Shown one piece after another: positions 1 to 4,850 of a DNA stretch of 5,165 bases. The notes beneath the pieces were generated by a model that had not been told where the DNA came from, ran no database searches, and saw only the letters and a program-made list of their open reading frames with translations. A program made the translations under genes and the position numbers. The stretch is from the NCBI GenBank assembly GCA_025980625.1, contig JAICXG010000201.1, positions 1 to 5,165 of the forward strand, read 5' to 3'. The stretch's first letter is position 1. Every line of letters starts with the position of its first letter. This stretch comes from Chthoniobacterales bacterium (GTDB lineage Bacteria; Verrucomicrobiota; Verrucomicrobiia; Chthoniobacterales; UBA10450).

Positions 1-672
1 CGGCCGCGGCTCGGCGAACATCAAGCCGTGCGATTCGAGCACAAACCAGCGAATGTTTGCGCGCTGCAAAATGGAGTCGAGCCGGTCGGTGTAGCCGCAC
101 TCCGGCAGCCAAAAGCCACCCGGACCGCGGCCGAATAATTGACGATAATTGTCGCAGCCGATTTGGATTTGCGCCTCTTGCGCCTCGGGGAATCCATCGA
201 GCAGAGGCAGGAAAGCATGCGTCGCGGCGCTCGCGATGATCTCGAGATGCCCAGCGTCCTGCTGCTCGCGAAATGCCCTAACGACATCGCGCTTCAGGAT
301 CTCGTCGTAAAAGACCCGCGCGTCGGTGAAGAAGTTGCAGTAAAAGTGCGATAGCGTTGCGAGCGGCGGGTCGTTCCGATTACGCTCGATCTCCTGCCGC
401 GCGAGGCCGATCAGCCGATCGAGATGACGCAGGTAACGTCCTTGGAGGAGCTCATCGCGCAGCATCGCGGCGAGCGTCGGCGTGAGCGACATCGTCAGCC
501 TGAAGGGAACGTTATCCTCGGCCAGCCGCCGCATCATGCGGAGGAGCGGGAGATAGGTTTCGGTCAGGGCCTCAAACAGCCAGTCTTCCTCGAGGAAATC
601 CTCGTGTTCCGGATGCCTAACGAAAGGAAGATGGGCGTGGAGAATGAACGCGAAGCAAGAGGCGCGTTGCAA
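1..672 (-). CDS. GH57 1,4-alpha-glucan branching enzyme, N-terminal part (runs off left edge)
   Basis: Glycogen branching enzyme of glycoside hydrolase family 57: it cuts alpha-1,4 glucan chains and rejoins them through alpha-1,6 bonds in the cytoplasm. The minus-strand frame is open from a TGA at 727-729 down to base 1. Counting from the TTG at 670-672, 224 residues are visible, under half of a usual member (about 520 or more). Seen: the first GH57 block HAHLPF at residues 12-17, followed by RHPEHEDFLEEDWLFEA; the THAFLP block at 151-156; and WLPECGY at 188-194, whose Glu191 matches the family's catalytic nucleophile. The acid/base Asp lies beyond the window. There is no ATG between the upstream stop and HAHLPF. 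Possible starts are TTG 672, TTG 687 and GTG 705. I chose TTG 672 because family members usually begin only a few residues before this block, but no Shine-Dalgarno is visible for any of the three. It lies about 80 bp behind the aminotransferase gene and is probably co-transcribed with it. The family call is firm; the start is uncertain. Confidence 0.9.
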   Translation of the reverse strand, partial: MQRASCFAFILHAHLPFVRHPEHEDFLEEDWLFEALTETYLPLLRMMRRLAEDNVPFRLTMSLTPTLAAMLRDELLQGRYLRHLDRLIGLARQEIERNRNDPPLATLSHFYCNFFTDARVFYDEILKRDVVRAFREQQDAGHLEIIASAATHAFLPLLDGFPEAQEAQIQIGCDNYRQLFGRGPGGFWLPECGYTDRLDSILQRANIRWFVLESHGLMFAEPRP

Positions 673-716
673 CGTTAAAGGGTTCAAACGTTGCAGCGGA
701 CCCACGCGCTTTAACG
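665..716. repeat. Inverted repeat CGTTAAAG/CTTTAACG with adjacent palindrome
   Basis: CGTTAAAG at 673-680 is the exact reverse complement of CTTTAACG at 709-716, 28 bases apart. CGTTGCAACG at 665-674 is a perfect 10-base palindrome overlapping the first arm. AACGTTGCA occurs again at 687-695. The structure sits at the presumed 5' end of the branching enzyme gene and could fold in its mRNA just before TTG 672. Seen directly; function unknown. Confidence 0.5.
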
Positions 717-739
717 CTTCAACTTTTCACCGCTTCAAC
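715..739. repeat. Tandem CGCTTCAAC repeat, two copies
   Basis: CGCTTCAAC is found at 715-723 and again at 731-739, exactly 16 bases apart, in the spacer between the aminotransferase and branching enzyme genes. A third exact copy lies in a different spacer at 3125-3133. This looks like a short dispersed intergenic repeat element. Copies are seen directly; the element family is an inference. Confidence 0.55.
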
Positions 740-752
740 GGCCGTGACCCGG

Positions 753-1916
753 CTAGAGCGTGCGGCAGAAATCCTGGAAGCGGTCGAGGCCCTTCTTGAT
801 GACGTCGATGCTGGTCGCGTAGCTCAATCGCACAGTGCGATCGTCGCCAAATGCCACGCCCGGCACGACCGCGACGTTTGCCTTGCTCAGGAGCCGGTCG
901 GCAAAATTCTGCGAAGTGAGCCCAAGTTGGCTGATATTGACCAGAACGTAAAACGCGCCCTGTGGTTTGACCGCGCTGATGTTCGGGATTTTCGAGATCC
1001 GGTCAAACATGTAATTGCGCCGCATATCGAACTCGTCGTGCATGTCGGAGAGCGGCTGCTGGTCGCCCTTAAGCGCGGCGATCGCGCCCTTCTGAGCAAA
1101 CGAACACGGATTCGAAGTGCTATGGCTTTGGATCGAATCGACCGCCTTTGCAATCGCATCCGGCGCGCCCATATAACCGAGCCGCCACCCTGTCATTGCG
1201 TAGGATTTGCTGAAGCCGTTGATCGTGATCGTGAGGTCATAGGCCTGTTTGGAGAGCGATGCGATGCTGATGTGCTGCGCGTTGTCGTAAACCAGCTTCT
1301 CGTAGATTTCGTCGGACAAAATGTAGATGTCCTCTTCCGCCGCGACGTTGATGATCGCCTCCAGTTCCTCCCGGTTGTAGACGGAACCGCTCGGGTTAGA
1401 GGGGCTGTTGATGATTACCATTTTGGTGCGCGGGGTCATCGCGTTCTCGAACTCTTCGGCCGTCATTTTCCAACCGTTGCGTTCGTTCGTCTGCACGATC
1501 ACCGGGTCCGCTCCGGCCAAGCGCACCATGTCGGGATAACTCACCCAATAAGGCGAGGGGATGATGACCTCGTCGCCGCGCTCGCAGGTAGCGAGGATGG
1601 CGTTGTAACAGGAATGCTTGGCGCCACAGCCCACGATCACCTGCGTCGGGCGGTATTCGACTCCATTATCGGCGGCGAATTTATCGGCGATTGCCTGGCG
1701 CAGCTCCGGTAAGCCCGAGCTCGGGGTGTATTTGGTAAAGCCGGCCTGGAGCGCCGCGATCGCCGCTTCCTTGATGTGGTCCGGCGTATCGAAATCCGGT
1801 TCCCCCGCGCCGAAGCCACAGATGTCGATCCCTTCGGCCTTCATCGCTTTCGCTTTGCTGTCGATCGAAAGGGTGAGCGAGGGAGTCAGTTGTGCGGCGC
1901 GAGCTGAGATTTCCAT
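753..1916 (-). CDS. PLP-dependent class I/II aminotransferase, aspartate aminotransferase type
   Basis: A complete fold-type I aminotransferase of 387 residues, the usual length. It should transfer an amino group between an amino acid (probably aspartate/glutamate) and a 2-oxo acid in the cytoplasm. Seen: the N-terminal GAGEPDFDTP at 37-46; GAK at 98-100; the ring-stacking aromatic in SPYWVSYPDM (Trp124); SNPSG at 173-177 (Asn174); SDEIYE at 201-206 (Asp202, Tyr205), which contacts the pyridine nitrogen and O3'; SKSYAMTGWRLGY with the Schiff-base Lys237 and phosphate-binding Arg245; and VRLSYA with Arg363, which binds the substrate alpha-carboxylate. Lys100 sits where the Thermus-like class Ib enzymes carry the lysine that holds the distal carboxylate of aspartate, so aspartate aminotransferase (aspC/aatA type), possibly also prephenate-active, is the likely role. 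The ATG at 1916 fits the family N-terminus, although no clear Shine-Dalgarno precedes it. It follows the kinase gene by 42 bp and is probably in the same operon. A long open frame on the opposite strand is only a shadow. Confidence 0.95.
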   Translation of the reverse strand: MEISARAAQLTPSLTLSIDSKAKAMKAEGIDICGFGAGEPDFDTPDHIKEAAIAALQAGFTKYTPSSGLPELRQAIADKFAADNGVEYRPTQVIVGCGAKHSCYNAILATCERGDEVIIPSPYWVSYPDMVRLAGADPVIVQTNERNGWKMTAEEFENAMTPRTKMVIINSPSNPSGSVYNREELEAIINVAAEEDIYILSDEIYEKLVYDNAQHISIASLSKQAYDLTITINGFSKSYAMTGWRLGYMGAPDAIAKAVDSIQSHSTSNPCSFAQKGAIAALKGDQQPLSDMHDEFDMRRNYMFDRISKIPNISAVKPQGAFYVLVNISQLGLTSQNFADRLLSKANVAVVPGVAFGDDRTVRLSYATSIDVIKKGLDRFQDFCRTL

Positions 1917-1958
1917 GGTTGCTGTGGCTTGGTTGATGGTGAAAGAGGAACGCGCACG

Positions 1959-3035
1959 CTAGGAGCGCGCATAAAAATTTTCAATTAAAGGTTTGAGGTT
2001 GTTCTCGCGCACCTGAACGATCTCCATCTCACGTTTTGCGTTCTCCGCCGAATCGGAGGCGTGGGCGGCATTGACCATGATGGTCTGGCCAAATTCGCGC
2101 CGGATCGAACCGGGCGGCGCCTTGCTCGGATCAGTCGGGCCAAGGACGTCACGGATTTTGCGCACCGCATCTTCACCCTGGTAAACGATCGCGATCGATT
2201 TCTCGGTGCCGGGCTCGCGACGTTGCGCGTCGCTCGTCGCACTCGGGCGGCCACCCGACATGAACTCGACGATATCTTCCCAGGCTTCGCGTCCTTTCTC
2301 CGCGCCCAGTTTCTCGCGCAAGACCGGGAGCACCGGCCCGTAAAATTGCTCAGCCTGCGCCACGCTCATGCGATGGACCTTGAACCCGATGATGTAGAGC
2401 CCGGTGCGGGAGAAAACTTCGATCACGCCGCCCGGCCGGATATTGGGAAACTTGAAATTGTCCGGCTTAATCAGGACTAACGACTTCTCGACGGTTGCGC
2501 CTTCCGCATAAGTAATGACATCGTCGAGAATGCCGCCGTCGGAATCGGAAAATTCGGCCCAGAGTTTCAGGTTCTCTTCGACCGACTCGGCATCAAGCGA
2601 GGCGAGCACGGCCGGCTCGAAATAGGTCACAGTGCCGTTCTCGTCGGTAATGTAGTCGCCGTAAGTGTCGCGGATCGTTTCGCCGCTGGTCCGTTCGTGC
2701 ACGATGTGACCGACAACGTCGCGGATTTTGGCGATCGCATCCTGCCCGCGAAAGAGCAGCAGCAAGACGCGCGGGCGCTGGCCTTCGCGTTCGCCGGTAA
2801 AATTCTTGCGCACGTAATCGCGAATCAACTCCTGGGTCACGCGATGCCGCGCGTTTTCCGCGCTCACGATATTCTCGGTGAAACGCCGGACCAGTTCCGC
2901 GCCCGGTGCAAACATTCGGCCGGCGACGAGGTCGAGCCCGGTGCGCGAGATCAAGCGCGAAACGATCCCCCCGGTGCGCGATTTGCGCATCGAGTGGGGC
3001 GTAACGATCACATAGGAAAGTTCTTCAGCCTGCAT
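1959..3035 (-). CDS. ndk: Two-domain nucleoside diphosphate kinase with degenerate first domain
   Basis: Nucleoside diphosphate kinase moves the gamma-phosphate of ATP to other NDPs through a phosphohistidine. Usual bacterial enzymes have about 140 residues; this one has 358 and carries two kinase-like units. The C-terminal unit (about 183-345) keeps the active-site set: IKPD (Lys190), Tyr232 in FYGP, Arg295 in IRDVLG, Thr301, SIRREFG (Arg312), Asn322 and the phosphorylated His325 in NAAHASDS. It has an extra stretch of about 18 polar residues at 262-279. The N-terminal unit (about 7-165) has the same plan (VTPHSM, TGGIVSRL, AIAKIRDVVG, TIRDTYG, then LASLDAESVEEN), but IKPD reads VTPH and the histidine position is Leu144, so it is probably inactive. 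I start at ATG 3035, with AGGA 7 bases upstream; an in-frame TTG at 3056 would add seven residues. It is first of the probable minus-strand operon. That the first domain has a structural or regulatory role is an inference. Confidence 0.9.
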   Translation of the reverse strand: MQAEELSYVIVTPHSMRKSRTGGIVSRLISRTGLDLVAGRMFAPGAELVRRFTENIVSAENARHRVTQELIRDYVRKNFTGEREGQRPRVLLLLFRGQDAIAKIRDVVGHIVHERTSGETIRDTYGDYITDENGTVTYFEPAVLASLDAESVEENLKLWAEFSDSDGGILDDVITYAEGATVEKSLVLIKPDNFKFPNIRPGGVIEVFSRTGLYIIGFKVHRMSVAQAEQFYGPVLPVLREKLGAEKGREAWEDIVEFMSGGRPSATSDAQRREPGTEKSIAIVYQGEDAVRKIRDVLGPTDPSKAPPGSIRREFGQTIMVNAAHASDSAENAKREMEIVQVRENNLKPLIENFYARS

Positions 3036-3042
3036 ACGGGAA

Positions 3043-3046
3043 TCCT
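3043..3046 (-). promoter_or_regulatory. Ribosome binding site deciding the kinase start
   Basis: On the minus strand AGGA ends 7 bases before the ATG at 3035. The alternative in-frame TTG at 3056 lies upstream of this motif, so the site favours the ATG. Confidence 0.6.
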
Positions 3047-3124
3047 GAGCGGCCAATGATTCAGCCGCGCATTTGCAGGCAATCGAAGTCGCTCGGACGC
3101 GGGAAAGTTAGCCAAGGCCAACGA

Positions 3125-3133
3125 CGCTTCAAC
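3125..3133. repeat. Third copy of CGCTTCAAC repeat
   Basis: Exact match to the two copies at 715-723 and 731-739, again in non-coding DNA. It lies about 90 bases upstream of the kinase start. A nine-base match could arise by chance, but three intergenic copies in 5 kb are suggestive of an element. Confidence 0.4.
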
Positions 3134-3243
3134 TAGGTTTTCGGCGTGTTGCCTCGAACGTCACACCTGGCCAGCGCGCGTTTCGCGCACTTGAGATTGC
3201 ATACCTCTCGCGCGGGTCATATAGCTAGAGGCCGGCAACCTCC

Positions 3244-3522
3244 TTACTTTTTTCCTTTCCCAGCTTTGACCTCGATCTTTTTGGCCGTCATCGAATAGTG
3301 CACGGTCACCTTATCGCCGACTTTCATATCGCCAGTCGCCTTGGTGTTAGCATCGCGCGCAATTTCCCAGCGATCATGGTCTTTTTGCACCACGATCATG
3401 CTGTCATTTACCTCCAGGATCGGGCCGGTGACTTGATAATCCTTGGCGCTTCCTGCAAAGGCCGCGCTGTTCAGTGCGAGCACGGCAGCGGTTAATAAAC
3501 TGAATCCTATTTTCGTGTTCAT
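3244..3522 (-). CDS. Small exported protein with probable beta-barrel (OB-like) domain, function unknown
   Basis: A 92-residue protein with a clear Sec signal peptide: a basic start (MNTK), a hydrophobic core at about 5-20 (FSLLTAAVLAL) and an Ala-x-Ala cleavage site AFA at 21-23, giving a mature protein of about 69 residues outside the inner membrane. The mature part alternates polar and hydrophobic residues as short beta strands (VTGPILEVN, MIVVQKD, WEIARD) and then has the turn MKVGDKVTVHYS. This pattern is common in small periplasmic DUF5666-like or OB-fold proteins, but I cannot assign a named family with certainty. The C-terminus is lysine-rich (AGKGKK). There is no cysteine, so it is not a lipoprotein. 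The ATG at 3522 is the only start that gives a full signal peptide; no strong Shine-Dalgarno is seen. It is divergent from the membrane-protein operon at 3729 and separated by 208 bp from the kinase operon, so it is probably transcribed alone. Confidence 0.75.
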   Translation of the reverse strand: MNTKIGFSLLTAAVLALNSAAFAGSAKDYQVTGPILEVNDSMIVVQKDHDRWEIARDANTKATGDMKVGDKVTVHYSMTAKKIEVKAGKGKK

Positions 3523-3531
3523 CGTGCGCCG

Positions 3532-3560
3532 AATAAAAGTCTCCGCGTTCCCTCATGCAA
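3532..3560 (-). promoter_or_regulatory. Weak candidate promoter for the small exported protein
   Basis: On the minus strand TTGCAT (3555-3560) is followed after 17 bases by TTTATT (3532-3537), just before the start codon at 3522. Spacing is ideal but the boxes match the sigma-70 consensus only partly (3/6 and 4/6), so this is tentative. Confidence 0.22.
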
Positions 3561-3580
3561 GCCTTTTGCGATGGAAAGCC

Positions 3581-3620
3581 GACAGAGTGTGAAGACTCGT
3601 GAGCACTCCGTCCCTCTTTT
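3581..3620 (+). terminator. Terminator-like hairpin with T-run in divergent spacer
   Basis: GACAGAGTG at 3581-3589 pairs with CACTCCGTC at 3604-3612 with one A-C mismatch across a 14-base loop, and a T-run (six T at 3617-3622, after CCTC) follows. This is the form of a Rho-independent terminator for plus-strand transcripts. GAGT (3585-3588) could instead pair with ACTC (3594-3597), giving an alternative fold. No plus-strand gene lies before it in the window, so it may be a leader attenuator for the downstream membrane operon, the end of a small RNA, or chance. Confidence 0.35.
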
Positions 3621-3713
3621 TTGCACGCACGCTGCCGCCCCGTCGCGAATTCTCAATATCCAGATCATCCAATCCCGGCACTCTGATTGTGCAGCTTGCG
3701 ATGTTCGGCAGAG

Positions 3714-3720
3714 AGAGAGG
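3714..3720 (+). promoter_or_regulatory. Ribosome binding site of the holin-family gene
   Basis: AGAGAGG ends 8 bases before the GTG at 3729. It decides between this GTG, a TTG further upstream at 3687 and the ATG at 3750, neither of which has such a site. Confidence 0.65.
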
Positions 3721-3728
3721 TAAGTATC

Positions 3729-4169
3729 GTGGCGGACGAAAAGACATCGATGCTCACGACGCAAGAGGCAGTCGAAACTCTGCCCTCACTCTTCACCCGT
3801 CTGGCCGACCAGGTCACGCAACTCTTCGAGGCCAAGCTCGGTCTCCTGCGCATCGAGCTAAAGGAAGAAATTAACACTTACCTGCGCGGGCTGGCGATGA
3901 TCGCCGCCGGAACGGTGGTTGCGCTCATCGGCTTTGGGCTTTTCAACGTGGCGATTGCGTTTTTCATCTCCATGCTTTTCCAGAACACGGGCCTAAGTCA
4001 ACCAGCACGGTACGCAGTCGGATTTATTATTACCGCGGCACTGTATCTGATAATTGGTGGAATTGTGGTCATAAAGGCCAGGAATCGCATCTCCAAAGAG
4101 GGTATCGTTCCGCCGAGGACCGCAAAGGAGCTGGAGCGGGATAAGGAGTGGTTAAAGAAAGAGATATAG
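3729..4169 (+). CDS. YqjE-like phage-holin-superfamily membrane protein (PF07332 type)
   Basis: An integral membrane protein of 146 residues in the family named putative holin-X / phage holin family, which includes E. coli YqjE. Most such chromosomal proteins are not known to lyse cells and their job is unclear. Seen: a cytoplasmic amphipathic N-terminus with LFEAKLGLLRIELKEEI at 32-48, typical of the family; a long hydrophobic stretch at about 53-83 and a second at about 96-116; then a basic segment (KARNR) and the C-terminal RTAKELERDKEWLKKE, which matches the usual family ending of ELxxDxxWLK type. Start: GTG 3729 with a good Shine-Dalgarno; the longer TTG 3687 reading adds residues that do not look like this family. 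It is followed after 30 bp by the DUF3618/YqjD-like gene, the same pairing as yqjD-yqjE in enterobacteria, so the two are probably one operon and act together at the inner membrane. Nothing around it suggests a prophage. Confidence 0.85.
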   Translation: MADEKTSMLTTQEAVETLPSLFTRLADQVTQLFEAKLGLLRIELKEEINTYLRGLAMIAAGTVVALIGFGLFNVAIAFFISMLFQNTGLSQPARYAVGFIITAALYLIIGGIVVIKARNRISKEGIVPPRTAKELERDKEWLKKEI

Positions 4170-4187
4170 TGACAGCGAAGTAACCCG

Positions 4188-4191
4188 AGGA
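4188..4191 (+). promoter_or_regulatory. Ribosome binding site before ATG 4200
   Basis: AGGA (within GAGGAAG) lies 8 bases before the ATG at 4200, good spacing. The overlapping out-of-frame ATG at 4195 would be only 3 bases away, which is too close. A second site, AAAGGA at 4220-4225, stands 10 bases before the in-frame ATG at 4236, so both starts may be used. Confidence 0.5.
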
Positions 4192-4199
4192 AGCATGTC

Positions 4200-4757
4200 A
4201 TGGCGATACAACCAGGTTCAAAGGAAAGAAAAAATATGAAAGAAGATCGAGCACCGAGTAAGCAGGCCCTGCAACGTCAGATCGGACGAACACGTGAGTC
4301 GCTGAGCGAGACGGTAGAGGAGATTAAGCAGACGGCGGAACAAGGTTATGCCTCGGCAAAAGAAACGGTTGCCGGACTCGCCGATTATCGAGAGGAATTC
4401 CAAAAAGAGCCGCTTGTCTGGGGCCTTGGCGCGCTCTCGGCTGGCTTCGCCCTCGGTTACACGCTCGGTTACGCGCACAAAGCATCGAAAAAAGGCAAGC
4501 ACTCGCAATTCGCACAGTTTGCCGAACGCACGATCAATGAGCTCTCGACGGTCGGCCAAAGAGTTGTGATGCCGGCGCTCAGTCTCAACATCAAAGACAT
4601 TTTCGGAGTCGATTTTGCGGAATTATTGCAGAACATACGCGCCGGAGAGAAGCCGCGAAGAAAGAGCGCTGGAACCACGCGCAGGTTGAAATCCGGAGGT
4701 AAAAGGTCCAGCTCGACAAAGCGATCGAGAGGCGGGAGAAAGCCACTTGGAGGTTAA
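4200..4757 (+). CDS. DUF3618/YqjD-like membrane-anchored protein with basic C-terminal tail
   Basis: A 185-residue protein. Residues about 23-45 (ALQRQIGRTRESLSETVEEI) match the signature of DUF3618, a family close in plan to the ElaB/YqjD/DUF883 proteins that anchor to the inner membrane and, in E. coli YqjD, bind ribosomes in stationary phase. After a helical stretch with EFQKEPLVWG there is one membrane segment at about 72-91 with a glycine zipper (Ala78, Gly82, Gly86 and Gly90, four residues apart), which suggests helix packing or oligomers. Residues 100-147 are mixed and helical. The tail from about 148 to 185 is full of Lys, Arg, Ser and Gly (for example KPRRKSAGTTRR), as in nucleic-acid-binding tails; usual DUF3618/DUF883 proteins are shorter and end soon after the membrane helix. 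ATG 4200 has a well-spaced Shine-Dalgarno, but ATG 4236 (residue 13, start MKEDRAP) is a fair alternative. It follows the YqjE-like gene by 30 bp. A ribosome- or DNA-tethering role is an inference. Confidence 0.75.
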   Translation: MAIQPGSKERKNMKEDRAPSKQALQRQIGRTRESLSETVEEIKQTAEQGYASAKETVAGLADYREEFQKEPLVWGLGALSAGFALGYTLGYAHKASKKGKHSQFAQFAERTINELSTVGQRVVMPALSLNIKDIFGVDFAELLQNIRAGEKPRRKSAGTTRRLKSGGKRSSSTKRSRGGRKPLGG

Positions 4758-4779
4758 GTCAGTGGCTGCGTCCCAAGTG
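4741..4779 (+). other. Mutually exclusive hairpins around the stop codon
   Basis: AGCCACT (4741-4747) can pair with AGTGGCT (4761-4767), enclosing the TAA at 4755-4757. The overlapping CACTTGG (4744-4750) can instead pair with CCAAGTG (4773-4779). The two 7-bp stems share bases and cannot form together. No T-run follows, so this alone is not a standard terminator. Confidence 0.35.
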
Positions 4780-4798
4780 TAACTGGCTACCGTGTCGG

Positions 4799-4850
4799 CT
4801 GCGGGCGTGAAGTTAAGTCGCCCCCGCAGTGCCTAAGTCTTTATTTCTTT
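4799..4850 (+). terminator. Probable terminator of the plus-strand membrane operon
   Basis: CTGCGGG (4799-4805) pairs with CCCGCAG (4823-4829); two inner pairs (CG 4806-4807 with CG 4819-4820) extend it past a CC bulge. A T-rich stretch follows at 4838-4850, with about nine bases between the stem and the first run of T, so it is not perfectly canonical. The T-rich part overlaps the last codons of the opposing YihY/BrkB gene. On the minus strand no T-run follows the stem, so it fits plus-strand transcripts better. Confidence 0.4.

Larger units (their letters stand above)
3036..3243. other. 208-bp spacer upstream of the kinase gene
   Basis: No open frame here looks coding and no tRNA is seen. 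It should hold the promoter of the minus-strand kinase operon and the 3' end of the small exported protein gene, but I find no convincing -35/-10 pair. It includes a copy of the CGCTTCAAC repeat (3125-3133) and a tight GC hairpin, GCGCG-TTT-CGCGC at 3176-3188, without a T-run on either strand. Confidence 0.5.

Noticed and set aside
744..1712. A 322-codon open frame on the plus strand opposite the aminotransferase gene
   Set aside because: The minus strand carries all aminotransferase motifs in order over the same bases. The plus frame reads as an Arg/Asp/His/Val-rich protein without a recognisable domain, the usual antisense shadow of a GC-rich gene.
2061..3059. Plus-strand open frames opposite the kinase gene (2061-2480 and 2697-3059)
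   Set aside because: They lie across conserved kinase motifs on the minus strand, show no family motifs and have unnatural composition; shadows.
3176..3188. GCGCG-TTT-CGCGC hairpin as a terminator of the small exported protein gene
   Set aside because: Short stem, three-base loop and no T-run on either strand; likely chance in GC-rich DNA.
3621..3659. TTGCAC and CAATAT as a promoter for the plus-strand membrane operon
   Set aside because: The boxes are 27 bases apart, far from the 16-18 needed, and the first overlaps the T-run of the hairpin.
3519..3877. Minus-strand and second-frame open frames across 3519-3877
   Set aside because: They overlap the divergent spacer and the start of the YqjE-like gene, which has a good ribosome binding site and clear family features. 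The overlapping frames show neither.
3729..4169. A prophage lysis gene, since the family is called holin
   Set aside because: No endolysin, spanin or other phage gene is nearby. This holin superfamily is widespread on chromosomes next to DUF3618/YqjD-like genes, as here.
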